From Diplonema japonicum (lineage: Eukaryota; Euglenozoa; Diplonemea; Diplonemida; Diplonemidae): a DNA stretch of 64,000 bases. Position numbers and translations under genes: made by a program. Where the stretch lies: contig OZ025650.1 of assembly GCA_964019335.1 (NCBI GenBank), forward strand, positions 447,001 through 511,000, written 5' to 3'. The notes under the pieces were generated by a model. That model was not told the DNA's origin. It worked only from the letters and a program-made list of their open reading frames with translations, and ran no database searches. Position 1 is the first letter of the stretch. Every line of letters starts with the position of its first letter. Positions 53,789 to 63,513 of this stretch are shown piece by piece.

Positions 53789-54976
53789 CTAAAATACAAC
53801 GCCCCATGTCCCCGACACAGGGTGGTAGGTGAGGTGGGTGAGGGAGCAATTCTTCACAGTGTGCTGGAAGGGTTTGTGGCCGAGGATGGACCTCACGAGG
53901 GCGGAGATGACACCACCATGTGTGACGACCGCTATGTGCTGCCCTAAGAAGGAGGCGTCCTTGAGGGAACACAGGGCACGAAGCGCCACGTCTCGGGCAG
54001 ATTCACCATTTGGCCATCTCTTTGTGTGGTTAAGAGACCGCATGAAGGTGCGCACTGCAGGGTCAGTTGACATGCAACCCTCGAAGCTGCCTAAACTAAT
54101 CTCCATCAAACGCTCGTCCACCACATGCTCACCAGGCAGCTCCTCTTCAGGGAACATGAGAGATGCAGTGTCCATAGCCCGCTGCAGCGGTGACACAAGA
54201 ACAGCATCTATCCCGTCAGGAAGGACGAGGCCTGCCCGTGCCTCCGACGCTTGCCGCATCCCGCGATCGGTAAGAACTGTGTCCTTCTGCCCTTGCAGCC
54301 GCCCGATGACGTTCCAGTTGGACTCGCCATGCCGCACCACGTAGTAGTGCACGAGACCCTTGTCGGGGACCTTCCGACCTCCTTTCTTCCGCGACGCCGA
54401 CAGCACCGCCTCAACAGGGCACCACAGGTACTTTCCATCGCCAAACATTATTTTCATCGTCCCGTCCTCTGCGCATACTTCCTGGACTGTTCCCTTCTTC
54501 CCTAGATATGAGAGGACTGCTTGGTTCCATTCCAAAGTGTCGTGTGAGGTGTACGTGTTGTGGACGAGCGTCTCGTCGGCTTCAAGGCTGACCCACTCCC
54601 CTACCGTGTATGTTGTCTTTTGGAACCCTGTGTTCGATGACAGCGGGGAGTAAGGGTTCAGGTGTTGTTGCTGCTGCTGCTGCCGCTGTCTTTTCCGTTC
54701 CTTCTTGCTCGCTGAGGAGTCACGCGAGCTGTTGCTGTCCCAGCTGCCCGACGAGGCGCTGAAGGAAGGGTTGCGGTCGCTCAGGGTGAGGCACTGAGGT
54801 GTCTCTTGTTTTTCACAGAGCGGTTTCACGTACCCTTCACCGCTGCTGCTCCCGCCGCATTCTTCATCAGCGTACTCATTCCACTGCAGAAATGTGATCC
54901 GTCCCTTGTTGTTCCCTTTGGTCTTTTTTTGCCTCACACCAGGGGTCATGTTAAGTGTCTGAGGATGGAGTATCAA
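53789..54976 (-). CDS. Histidine phosphatase (phosphoglycerate-mutase-like) with SH3-like domain
   Basis: 395 aa. The C-terminal half has the catalytic RHGESNW at 214-220, EISLGSFEG and the second His in VVTHGGVI, as in the PGAM-like histidine phosphatase superfamily, whose members dephosphorylate sugars, lipids, inositol phosphates or proteins. Residues of about 121-195 (VGEWVSLEAD to KYLWCPVEAVL, with YLGKKGTVQEV between) resemble the SH3-like repeat of Mind bomb/HERC2 proteins. The N-terminus is Ser/Gln-rich and disordered. Substrate cannot be predicted. A second ATG at 54949 (MTPGVR) is equally possible. Confidence 0.85.
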   Translation of the reverse strand: MILHPQTLNMTPGVRQKKTKGNNKGRITFLQWNEYADEECGGSSSGEGYVKPLCEKQETPQCLTLSDRNPSFSASSGSWDSNSSRDSSASKKERKRQRQQQQQQHLNPYSPLSSNTGFQKTTYTVGEWVSLEADETLVHNTYTSHDTLEWNQAVLSYLGKKGTVQEVCAEDGTMKIMFGDGKYLWCPVEAVLSASRKKGGRKVPDKGLVHYYVVRHGESNWNVIGRLQGQKDTVLTDRGMRQASEARAGLVLPDGIDAVLVSPLQRAMDTASLMFPEEELPGEHVVDERLMEISLGSFEGCMSTDPAVRTFMRSLNHTKRWPNGESARDVALRALCSLKDASFLGQHIAVVTHGGVISALVRSILGHKPFQHTVKNCSLTHLTYHPVSGTWGVVF

Positions 54977-55022
54977 GTAGTGGGATTGAAAGGAAAAAAG
55001 AAAAAAACCCCTCTCATGCTAC

Positions 55023-55346
55023 CTAAATAGCATTTCCCCCGATTTTCTGGTCCAACCCGTACCGGTGCTGCAACATCTCCCGTTGCTCTCTTTCAAGATC
55101 CAACCTCTTCCGCAGGGAAGGATTGAACTCCAGTATTTCCCGTCGTTGTTGTAAAAGCTGTTTTTTTTTTTTTTTTTTTTTTTTTTTTCTGCTTCCCATT
55201 CTCATCTTCCTTTCACACACCATCGGATGGACGTATTTCTGCTGGTACCACAGCAAACCAACTCCAACAGAGGTTATTCCTATACTTGAGGACAGGAACG
55301 CTACCCACACCTTTATCTGTTTTTTTTTTTTTTTTTTTTTTTTCAT
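55023..55346 (-). CDS. Small single-helix protein, PET117-like candidate (two exons)
   Basis: Exons 55346-55221 and 55157-55023 flank a 63-bp intron (GTGTGT to AACAG, ending in a long A run) that is phase 0 and free of stops. The joined product is 86 aa: Lys run, membrane helix (VWVAFLSSSIGITSVGVGLL), WYQQK, then a charged helix rich in Arg/Glu. This layout resembles PET117, a small inner-membrane factor for cytochrome oxidase assembly, but identity is low. The start lies in a 24-base A run just before CAG, which could instead be a splice acceptor; then an upstream exon is missing from this model. Confidence 0.42.
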   Translation of the reverse strand: MKKKKKKKKQIKVWVAFLSSSIGITSVGVGLLWYQQKYVHPMVCERKMRMGSRKKKKKKKKKQLLQQRREILEFNPSLRKRLDLEREQREMLQHRYGLDQKIGGNAI

Positions 55347-55372
55347 TTAACTCCATCAAAATTTCCGTGGAT

Positions 55373-55411
55373 GGGAGTGAAAATAAAAATTCACTTTATT
55401 TTCACGCTCCG
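55373..55411. repeat. Short imperfect inverted repeat
   Basis: Arms GGAGTGAAAATAAA and TTTATTTTCACGCTCC around a 7-nt loop, one base inserted in the right arm. It shares GGAGTGAAA with the neighbouring hairpin. Confidence 0.7.
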
Positions 55412-55422
55412 GCTTCTAAAAG

Positions 55423-55496
55423 AAATTAGGCCCAGGAGTGAAAAAATTCTGATAGCGTTAAAATAAGAAATATTATTTCACTCCTGGGCCTAATTT
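55423..55496. repeat. Perfect 21-bp inverted repeat (foldback)
   Basis: 55423-55443 is the exact reverse complement of 55476-55496 (AAATTAGGCCCAGGAGTGAAA), with a 32-nt loop. It could be the end of a small transposable element or a strong RNA hairpin. Confidence 0.85.
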
Positions 55497-55509
55497 AAGC
55501 AAAACCCTC

Positions 55510-55905
55510 CAAGAATTCTTACCAAGGTTCCTTTGGGATAGGCAAGAGCCCGACTGCACAAGAGGCGGACGCAGCAGGGTTCACCCCCTTCCAAGAGCCA
55601 TACGAAAAGGAGTGGGCACGCTTTTGTGTTTCATAATTATAGGAAGGAAAAGAAGGGCCCGTCCGAAAGAAGAGGATTCTATTCTCTAGTTCAACGACAT
55701 GAAGCAAGGCCTGCTGCCCGTTCAGTCCGGGCGGCTTATTCAAGGCTAAACTCGGTTGTGAGGAGGAATTACAACAAGCAGTTGCAAAAGGTCCCCCTCA
55801 AGAGGTTCCAAGAAGGCGAGTCAACAAAAAAGGCGAACATCTTTACCCAAGAGCAAATGACAGAATTCTTTAGCACCGAGGTATGGCATCGTCCGCCACG
55901 CTAAA
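55510..55905. other. Unassigned segment between foldbacks, possible element remnant
   Basis: Ordinary base composition, unlike its surroundings. Plus-strand frames at 55626-55904 (MFHNYRKEKKGPSERRG) and just upstream look protein-like but carry stops and match nothing I recognise. If coding, it would be the only plus-strand sequence in the window, which fits a remnant of a mobile element. Confidence 0.35.
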
Positions 55906-56008
55906 CATGTGCACTACCGAGGCACATATCCGACACCTGTTGTAATTGGTACCACCTGTACCTCCCACCCACTCAAATTCTGCTGTCGTTAAATAAAATA
56001 TCGTATTT

Positions 56009-56148
56009 GTGAATATAAGATTGATGATTTCACTTGTGGTGGCAGTTTTGACTCGTTAAACGTTATAACACTCGCTTCGCTCGTGATATAACCGTCACTC
56101 GTCAAAACCACTGCCACCACGCGTGAAATCATAGGATCTTATATTCAC
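56009..56148. repeat. 140-bp imperfect palindrome
   Basis: The left arm runs from GTGAATATAAGAT through GTGGTGGCAGTTTTGAC; the right arm mirrors it as GTCAAAAC, CTGCCACCAC and ATCTTATATTCAC. The centre is CACTCGCTTCGCTCGTG. Mismatches are few and scattered. Structure fits a foldback or MITE-type element. Confidence 0.82.
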
Positions 56149-56943
56149 TAAATAAATAGTTATTTTTTTTTTCCCCGTTTCCTTTCTTCCTTCGTCACAT
56201 ACATGAACTTCTCTAGTCATCGGCGCCATATTTTCTTCTTTTTTTTCCCTTCTTTTTTTAAATGTGTTCTTTTCTCCCTTACCCAATGGGCATTGCTGTG
56301 TATGAGGGGGGTACAGTTTTAGGCTCAAAAGCTATACGAAAAAAAAGAAGAGGGGGGGAAATATACAGTAGAAAAAAGAAGAAAAAGAGAGTAAAGAAAA
56401 GAGAGAGAGAAAAAAACCGTATTTTGCAAAAAAGAAAAAAAATATATGAGTTAAAGGAGGCCGGTGTTGGCGGCGCCCTGCACAAGAACTGTCTACTTGA
56501 TTACAGGGGGCGCGCCGCGGCCGAGTTGTAGCTTCTTCTGCGTTCCGCGTCGTGTCCTTAATGCGTGCGGTGTACAGCTCAACCCCAGCCGGTGCGTCCC
56601 GGGTAACCAAGATTCTGCGCTCGTGCAGTTTGCTGCCTGTTCGTCACCCTGAGCATCTGCATTATGTTCTTCCACTCGGGCGCTACCGGTGATGACCGAC
56701 GAGGAGGTCAACAGCGAACAACACATCTGATGTTTTTCTTATATTTTCATGTTATCCCCACCACCCTTTTTTTTAAAAAGAGGCCCGGAGGCCTCCCCCG
56801 TTTGTCCCTTTACCTTTACATTACGACTCACTGGTACTGGCACTGGTCTCTTGACATCCCCGCCCTTTGGTGCTGTTCGCCAGTGAGTATCAGGAACTAC
56901 AGGTTAGTTTGTTGGTTTTATGCAAGTGGCCACCACTTTCCAA

Positions 56944-57000
56944 CTTGGTGGAGTTGTTGGGTTTGGGGATCCCTCCACCGGCGGTCCAGGTTCAAGTTCC
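56944..57000 (+). other. tRNA-like sequence (A-box and B-box motifs)
   Basis: TGGTGGAGTTGTTGGG (56946-56961) resembles a tRNA A box and GGTTCAAGTTCC (56989-57000) a B box, 27 nt apart. Acceptor and T stems do not pair, so it is not a functional tRNA; a tRNA-derived SINE fragment is possible. Confidence 0.35.
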
Positions 57001-57061
57001 AGATGGCGGAACTTTTCGTCCGGTCAGCCAACCCGACAGGTAGAGGATGATATGCTAATAC

Positions 57062-57134
57062 TAGCGCTGACGCGGAATCGAACCAGGAACCGGTTAGTGG
57101 AGGTCCTAACCGCTAGTGCGAACTCGCCGGCTAA
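57062..57134 (-). other. tRNA-like sequence on the opposite strand
   Basis: A-box-like TAGCGGTTAGG (57115-57105) and B-box-like GGTTCGATTCC (57084-57074). The arms do not fold into a cloverleaf. Head-to-head with the tRNA-like sequence at 56944. Confidence 0.38.
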
Positions 57135-58401
57135 AAAAAAAAGTTGTAGGTTTCAGTTTGCATTTGGGGATTTGGGAAACCATCTCTAGATTTTTTTCTT
57201 CTTTTTTTTTTCTTTTGCCTAGAGAAGGCACGGGTCTTCGCACATTTATTACTTCTTTATTTTTTTCTCGAGTCAAGAAATAGGTTCTTGCTACTTTTTT
57301 TTCTTTTTCTTTCCCCCCCCCCTCGTATTGGTTCTGGAAAAGAAAAACTACGGGAAATTCATCTGCAGCTGTTCTCACCTTTTTTTTCTTCTTCTTTTAT
57401 GTGTTTCACATTTGAAAAATACGGTAAAAGGGAGGGGAAAAATAAGGGGGAAGGGAGGAGATATATTATGCACTGTCCTACCCTATTTTTCTGCGCTTGT
57501 TAAAGACAAAGAGAGAGGCCACGTAGAAGTTTTCGGAATCTGCAGAACTCAATCAACAACTGCAATCCCCACAAACAGCATTTCCTTTTTTTTTTATCAA
57601 TGAAGGGAAGTCAAGGAAGGGAAAAAACTTGCGAAATTTAAAAAAGGGTGTCTCTCTTCTTCCCCCCCCCCCAAAAAAAAGGCACATATTAACTGCAAGG
57701 GAACATCACCCCCCCCTAACCCGACATCTGAGGCACATTATAAGCACGAAAAAGACGAAAAGTAGAAGGAAGGGGGGGAGATTGCAGCACATTGGGGGAA
57801 TAATGTGAAATAAGTCGATTGGGGGCCTTCCCGAAGCATTTTTTCAGCTTTTGTTTTTGTGAGCATATTTAACCCCCCCCCTTCTTTTTACAGGAACACT
57901 GGCTATCCATACAAAGCATTTCCAGCGGGTGTGAACGGCTTAATGAAAAAATAGAAAAGAAACACCAAAAAAAAACCCCACATAACCCATAAGAATGAAA
58001 AAAAAAGAACCTCTTTTTTTTTGGAAAAAAAGAAAAGAAGAATGGGAAAAAGGGGAAGGAAGATGACAATTTCAATTCTGTGTCCATCACATCACATGGA
58101 ATAACTCTAGAGGGGGTATAAAAGTGTTGACTCGGTTGGTCCTTTCAACAAACACCTAGAAATTGGGTGTGAACGGGAAGAAGAAAAAAAAAGGGGGGCT
58201 TTTTGTGTCGGTAAACGGGTACGGGAGAAAAAGAAATTAAAAAAAAGAAAAAGTAAAAGCAGCACAAAAAAAAAAAAGACAACGGCCCTCCCCTGCTGCC
58301 ACTCCCCTTAAAAAAAGGCTCTCCCTTTTTCTTCTGTTCGGATGTGAGGAAGCAAAACAATAATGAATAAAAAGAATGGGTGTCTTCCTTCCTCCTTTGA
58401 G
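57135..58401. other. Low-complexity intergenic DNA
   Basis: Homopolymer and short purine/pyrimidine runs; no supported gene. Includes the 3' UTR of the exchanger gene. Confidence 0.6.
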
Positions 58402-61312
58402 TTATAGAGGGCACCCTGCTTTTAAACAGCTGCCTTCGCCTGTGCCCCCCGACCAGGGGAGGATGCCTCTATTGGAGCACTCGCAAGGACAGTTATTGGA
58501 GGTGCCCGGGAAGCTGAAGTGGTCATATGCTTTGAGGGAGGATGTGATGATGTAGATGAACCAAAGGCTAGCAAGGAAAACGGCTACGGGTTTGCGTAAG
58601 GGGCCGCCAAGCTCGCCGCCCTGGTACCCGCGTAGCACAAAGAGCAGCAAGATGCAGACCACGGCACAGATTGTGAAGATGGTCACAGAGAAGCCCAAAG
58701 CACCGGAAGGCACAATGTAGCATTCCCCTTTTGACTCGTAGTAGATCGAGGCTATGATCCATGGCAGCCCTAGTCCAAGGAACACGTTTACTGAGTTGCT
58801 GCCTGTAACGTTCCCAATTGCTGCGTCCACGTAGTCCTCGTTCTCTGCCGCCTGCTTCGACGCAAAGGTGTCGGGCAGCGACGTCCCCAGCGCCACGAAG
58901 GTGATGGCCGTGACGCTGTCCTTCAACTCCATCACACATCCCAGCAAACCTGCTATCTCCGCTACCATTGCCGTCACCATACCGATGAAGGCCAGTGACA
59001 CTCCAAAGCACGCCCACCCACCGCAGATGGCTGTCGGCGGCACGCATGCAAACAGCACCTTCCAGAAGAATGTCAGTGCGTGCATCACATACTCGAACGT
59101 TGTCGGTACCTCATCCCCGCCACCGATATTCATGGAGTCCCTGAACTGCCCGCCCCACGTGTTCGTTTTTATCTTATCATTCACACCATCGTTCCGCACC
59201 TTCTCCAACACGTTCTTCACAAGTGATGCCATCTTCGTGTCAGATGTGATGTCAACACGGCACTTCACAAGGTGCCCCAGCTTCCCGCCGGACTTACTCT
59301 CGACAGACACGAGAGTTACGAAGAAGTGCTCCGACTTCTCGTATGTAGAGGAGTCGATCAAAGGCACCTCGATCACTTTCTTAGTCTCACCAGGGCCAAA
59401 TTGCAAAGACCCCGCAGCAGCAGAGTAAGCTTCGGGTGCCGTCGCTGAATTGGAGCCTGTGCCGTCCATGGTGCGATACTGGACCAGAAGGGAGCCTGTG
59501 TGTGTGTGTGTGTGTGTGTGTGGACAGTGGTGTATACCTGTGGATCCGTTCTCTCTGATGACTTCTATTTTCACGTGGCCATCTGACTCGGGGACCACCA
59601 CTGCGGGCTGCGAGAAGCGGACCTCGCCAGGCAAGTCGTCGTCAATGATAGTGACCACAGCAAGGGGCGTCTCCCCCAGCACCTCAGTCGGGTCTGTTTC
59701 AATCTTGCACGTGAATAGCATATCCGCGTTCCTGACGTCGTTGTCAATAATGGGCACCTTGATGCTCGCCTCACCCATCTCGCCATCCTCGAAGACGATG
59801 GTCCCGTCCTTCCCAATGTAGTGCACTCCGTCCACTGCCGTCAGCTCTTGCGTGAAGTACCTTACATTGACACGCCCAGTGCTTCCCCTCGTACGTTGCA
59901 CCTTCAGCACGATCTCGCCATCGCCCTCCAAAATGGAGTACGATGATGTCAGGAACTCCACCACCCCAGGGTCCTTGTTGTTATCTGCAGTGTGGTGTTT
60001 GGCTGAACGGGAGCATACCTGACTTCTTCATCGAGTCTGACGGGGCAATCTTGTTCCCCAGCCCTGCGCCCTTTTTAACCTCGCGTATCACGTTTGACTT
60101 GGAGACGAGGTTACGGATAGCATTGATGCGGTAGTGCCCTCTGTTCAGCTTCGGCGGGTGTTGCTTGTAAAGCTCGTCGCTGAGAGACTCCTCCGTAACT
60201 AGGCCGTTGGAACTCTTCGTTGCCTTGACCAGGTCCATGACCTCGTCCTCGGTGCAGTCTACGAGCTGTGCGCTCAATATTTTCGTGTTTCTGCGATCTG
60301 GAACCTCCTCATCGGGGACAGTGTCCCCCCCCCCGGGGCGGAACCACCTCCTGTCCTGTAGGTACGCAACCGAGACGAGCAACGGGAAGAACAGGAAAGT
60401 GACGAACGCTTCCCACATCTCGATGACGTCCGGTGAGTTCCATTGCAAGACAACGAGGAGCCAGATGTAGGCGAAGACGGAGGACCCGCTGGTGATGAGG
60501 AAGACACCGAATTCTTTAATTTTTTTGACATGTTCGAGTGACCACATGCAGATGGCGGTGATGCATAAGAGATTAAAGGCAGCACTGCCGACAATGGTTG
60601 AGGGGCCGAGCTCACCGGGCACCTTGTCAAGGTTGTTGCACGTCTCAAGCACGGAGAGGAGGATTTCAGGGGCAGAGGAACCGAGTGCGAGAAGGGTGAG
60701 ATTTGCGACTGTTTCATTCCACACGGTGTACATGACGACGGCGGGCTTTTCGTCACCTTCTTCTTTTTTGAAGACGATCTTCTCACGTTCAGCTGTGATC
60801 TGCTCGATGCCGCTCATAAACACATCAGAGATAATGGCCACACCCAAGAACAGGTAAAACAGGCAAAACATGTACAAGATAATACGAACGCCGGTAGGCC
60901 ACAAATTCTCCGCAGGGAGAAGCACATAAGATGTGCAGAAGGAGTACCCCTTCTCAAAGCGTAGAATCAGATCTGCGCCCCACCCGAAGGTCCACCGCCG
61001 CTCGTCGTAGAGTGCGTTGGTGTTGTCCAACACGTCACCAGTCTCATGGTTTAGAAAGTTCGGTAAGCTGCCGTTATCGGGGTGCACCTTGAAGTTCATT
61101 TCCTTATTCGAGGTTGCTTTTGCCGGGTCGAAGGCAATCCCCACGACGCCTTCGATCAGCGTAAGCACTGTAAAGAACAACGCTATCACACTCACCCTCT
61201 TCCCGGCAGTTCTGTTTGTGGTTTGAACATTGTCATCTGCATACTTTATATAATAGCGTGTCTTCTCCTTTTCGTTCATTCTCCGTACCCGGTCCAAGCG
61301 GGGAAATTTCAT
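58402..61312 (-). CDS. Na+/Ca2+ exchanger with Calx-beta modules (three exons)
   Basis: Plasma-membrane type CaCA exporter, 944 aa. Exons 61312-60019, 59984-59538 and 59495-58402; introns of 34 bp (60018-59985) and 42 bp (59537-59496), both GT-AG and phase 1. The N-terminal membrane half contains the alpha-1 repeat (ALGSSAPEILLSVLETC). The cytosolic loop holds two Calx-beta domains (VEFLTSSYSILEGD and VRFSQPAVVVPESDG), which bind Ca2+ as regulators. The C-terminal half has alpha-2 (ALGTSLPDTFASKQAA, GNVTGSNSVNVFLGLG). I start at 61312 (MKFPRLDRVRR); the longer frame to 61855 is Pro- and Phe-rich low complexity. The 42-bp intron is a CA repeat without stops, so it reads through in frame, but the family consensus runs straight from GSTG to SLLVQY. 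Confidence 0.92.
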
Positions 61313-62855
61313 TTTAGGAAAAGAATAAAAAAAAGGGGGAGGAAACAAATATCGCACGAATAGTATGTGGATGTGTGTGTGGGGGGGGGGGGGGTAGGGA
61401 GGAATGGGATGTACGAGTTTTTCTGCCCCCTCCCCCCCTCTTTTTTGTGTTTGCTCCCTCCCCGCCCAACTCCCTCCTTCCCCTGTCGTGAGATTGTTTT
61501 TTGAAGGTAAACTCTCAAAAAGAAAAGATACAAAAGCAACCAATGAAAAGGAAATAAATAAATAAATAAAGGAGAGTGAACAAAAGCCCTTTAGTTGTTT
61601 CCTTCGTTGCGCCGCCGTTTTGCTAGTACATTTGAAAAAAAACATCCCACTAGCGTGGGTTTCGCCCGTGGGGTGGGGAGGGGGACCCAAAAAATTGCCT
61701 AAATAACTCAAAATACCGCTGGAAACTCGAAATTCGATGTTAAGTTTCCCGATCACCGTACCCACCGCCACCGCACTGCTTGCGAGCGTGACTAGAACGT
61801 ACCCATACTGATCCGGGTACACAGGATATGCACTGATATGGAGTGAACGTTCCATATTGCCTAGGATGACAAAATAGCTACAACGGGGCGACCCAGCTTG
61901 TTATTTTTCATCTTTTTCGTTCTTAAGTGGAAAGGGAACGAATAAAAAACAATTATTTAAGGGGGGGGGGGGCAGCGTTCATTTGATTATACTATAAAGT
62001 GGAAGAAATGTCGGACGGACAAAACCTCCAGGCGTTACATAACTCGGGCATTTGTCAGTAGGGTAGGTTTTCCCAAGAGACACTGAAATATTATTGAGTA
62101 GTTCGACAGCCCAAGGCATATTTGTCAGTCAGGGATTTCTTCACTTTACAGTATTTAATTCAACTCTCCCCCCCCCCCCCCCCCCCCCGTTGTGCTGGAA
62201 GTCACATGTCCTTGCACAGAAGGAAAACCCAAAGTGAATGAAGCGATCAAATACCATAATGTACAAAAAAAATAAAGGGGGAGGGGAATCTAACAATAGG
62301 GGTTGAGAAAGCATAAGGAACTCAAAACTCCCCTCCCCTCAGCAGTTCCTCTTTACATGACAGACACGCGCCTTGGGGAGAAGTTATCTTTTGGATATTG
62401 GATTTCTTTTTTTTTTTTTTTGTTTTAAAGCAGTAATGATAACAAATACCCTCTTCCCCCCCGGGCCAGAAATTAAGAAAGTGGGAAGGGGCGTAGGGGC
62501 GGGATGTTCTTTCCCTTCTTTGCTTTTTTCTTTTTTCTTTTGACAACAGGAGAGGAGAGGTAAGAGGAAGGGAAAGGAGAAGAAGGGGGGAAAAGAAGTC
62601 AGACAACAAAATCCATTTGGTACCATGTTATGAAGAAGGCCACATTGTCTGTGAGCAAGTATAATAGAACGAAAAAAAAAACCAGCCAAAGAAGAAAAAG
62701 TTGGTTTTACTTTTTATTTCATCTCTTTTTTTTTTGTTTCCCTCTTCCCCTTTCTCATTGTGATGTACTTTACACATACCATAAAAAATAAGAACAAAGA
62801 AAAATAAGAAAACTATTTAAAATAAGTTGAAGAGAAGACCCCACCCTCATCACCC
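61313..62855. other. Intergenic region upstream of the exchanger
   Basis: TG/G-rich and C-rich runs (61379-61394 and 62166-62188) with unique AT-rich stretches between; no gene or RNA recognised. Confidence 0.6.
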
Positions 62856-63413
62856 TCACCTCTTGGCCTTCTCCTCTTTGGAGACGTTTGAGTAGTGCCT
62901 GCTGTATATCCGTATAAACTGCAACTGTTCCTCTTGTGATGGTGCAGAGGCAGGAGGCGACGGTGGGGTGCGTTTCACCATTTGTCTTGGGAGCTGCTTA
63001 ATGGGGTCGGCCCGTTGCTTTAAAATATTCGCAGTTGACTTTGGAGGAGGTATAGTAGCCAAAGGTATAGGGGTAGGGGTAGGGGCAAGTGGCGGGGTGG
63101 CTGGAGCCGTGGCCGGTGTTTCTTGCTTCCTGTTTTGAATGCCTCGCCTCCGCTTTCCCAACCACTGCAAAAACCCAAGCTTCAGAGATGGCATCACTCT
63201 TTCCCAACACAACACCAAAACCAGCACCATCATCATGGCAGTGGCTTGCATCCGCCGTTCACCCTCCTTCCATCCCAACAGCTGCTTTGCAAACTGCCAC
63301 ACACTCACTACCCTTGCTTCTCGATTACCCGGCGGCCCTGCAGGCCCCCACACCGATCCCATTGGAATCCTAATTAGGTTAAAAAGGGCCTGTTTTAACG
63401 TTGAAACCAACAC
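62856..63413 (-). CDS. Hypothetical Pro-rich protein with hydrophobic segment
   Basis: 185 aa, not recognised. A hydrophobic stretch (MMMVLVLVLCW, about residues 60-70) may span a membrane; a Pro/Thr/Ala-rich linker follows (about 97-125), then a basic tail (IRIYSRHYSNVSKEEKAKR). Length, high-GC coding bias and the position in the minus-strand gene row favour a real gene. Small introns inside the frame cannot be excluded. Confidence 0.5.
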   Translation of the reverse strand: MLVSTLKQALFNLIRIPMGSVWGPAGPPGNREARVVSVWQFAKQLLGWKEGERRMQATAMMMVLVLVLCWERVMPSLKLGFLQWLGKRRRGIQNRKQETPATAPATPPLAPTPTPIPLATIPPPKSTANILKQRADPIKQLPRQMVKRTPPSPPASAPSQEEQLQFIRIYSRHYSNVSKEEKAKR

Positions 63414-63513
63414 TCAGTAATAAAAGAGGGGGAAATGGTATAAACTGTTTTCTTTCTTTTTTTTTTTTTTTTTTTTTTTTTTGTACAGGGCTGGACTTGT
63501 TGAAGGAGAGCGT

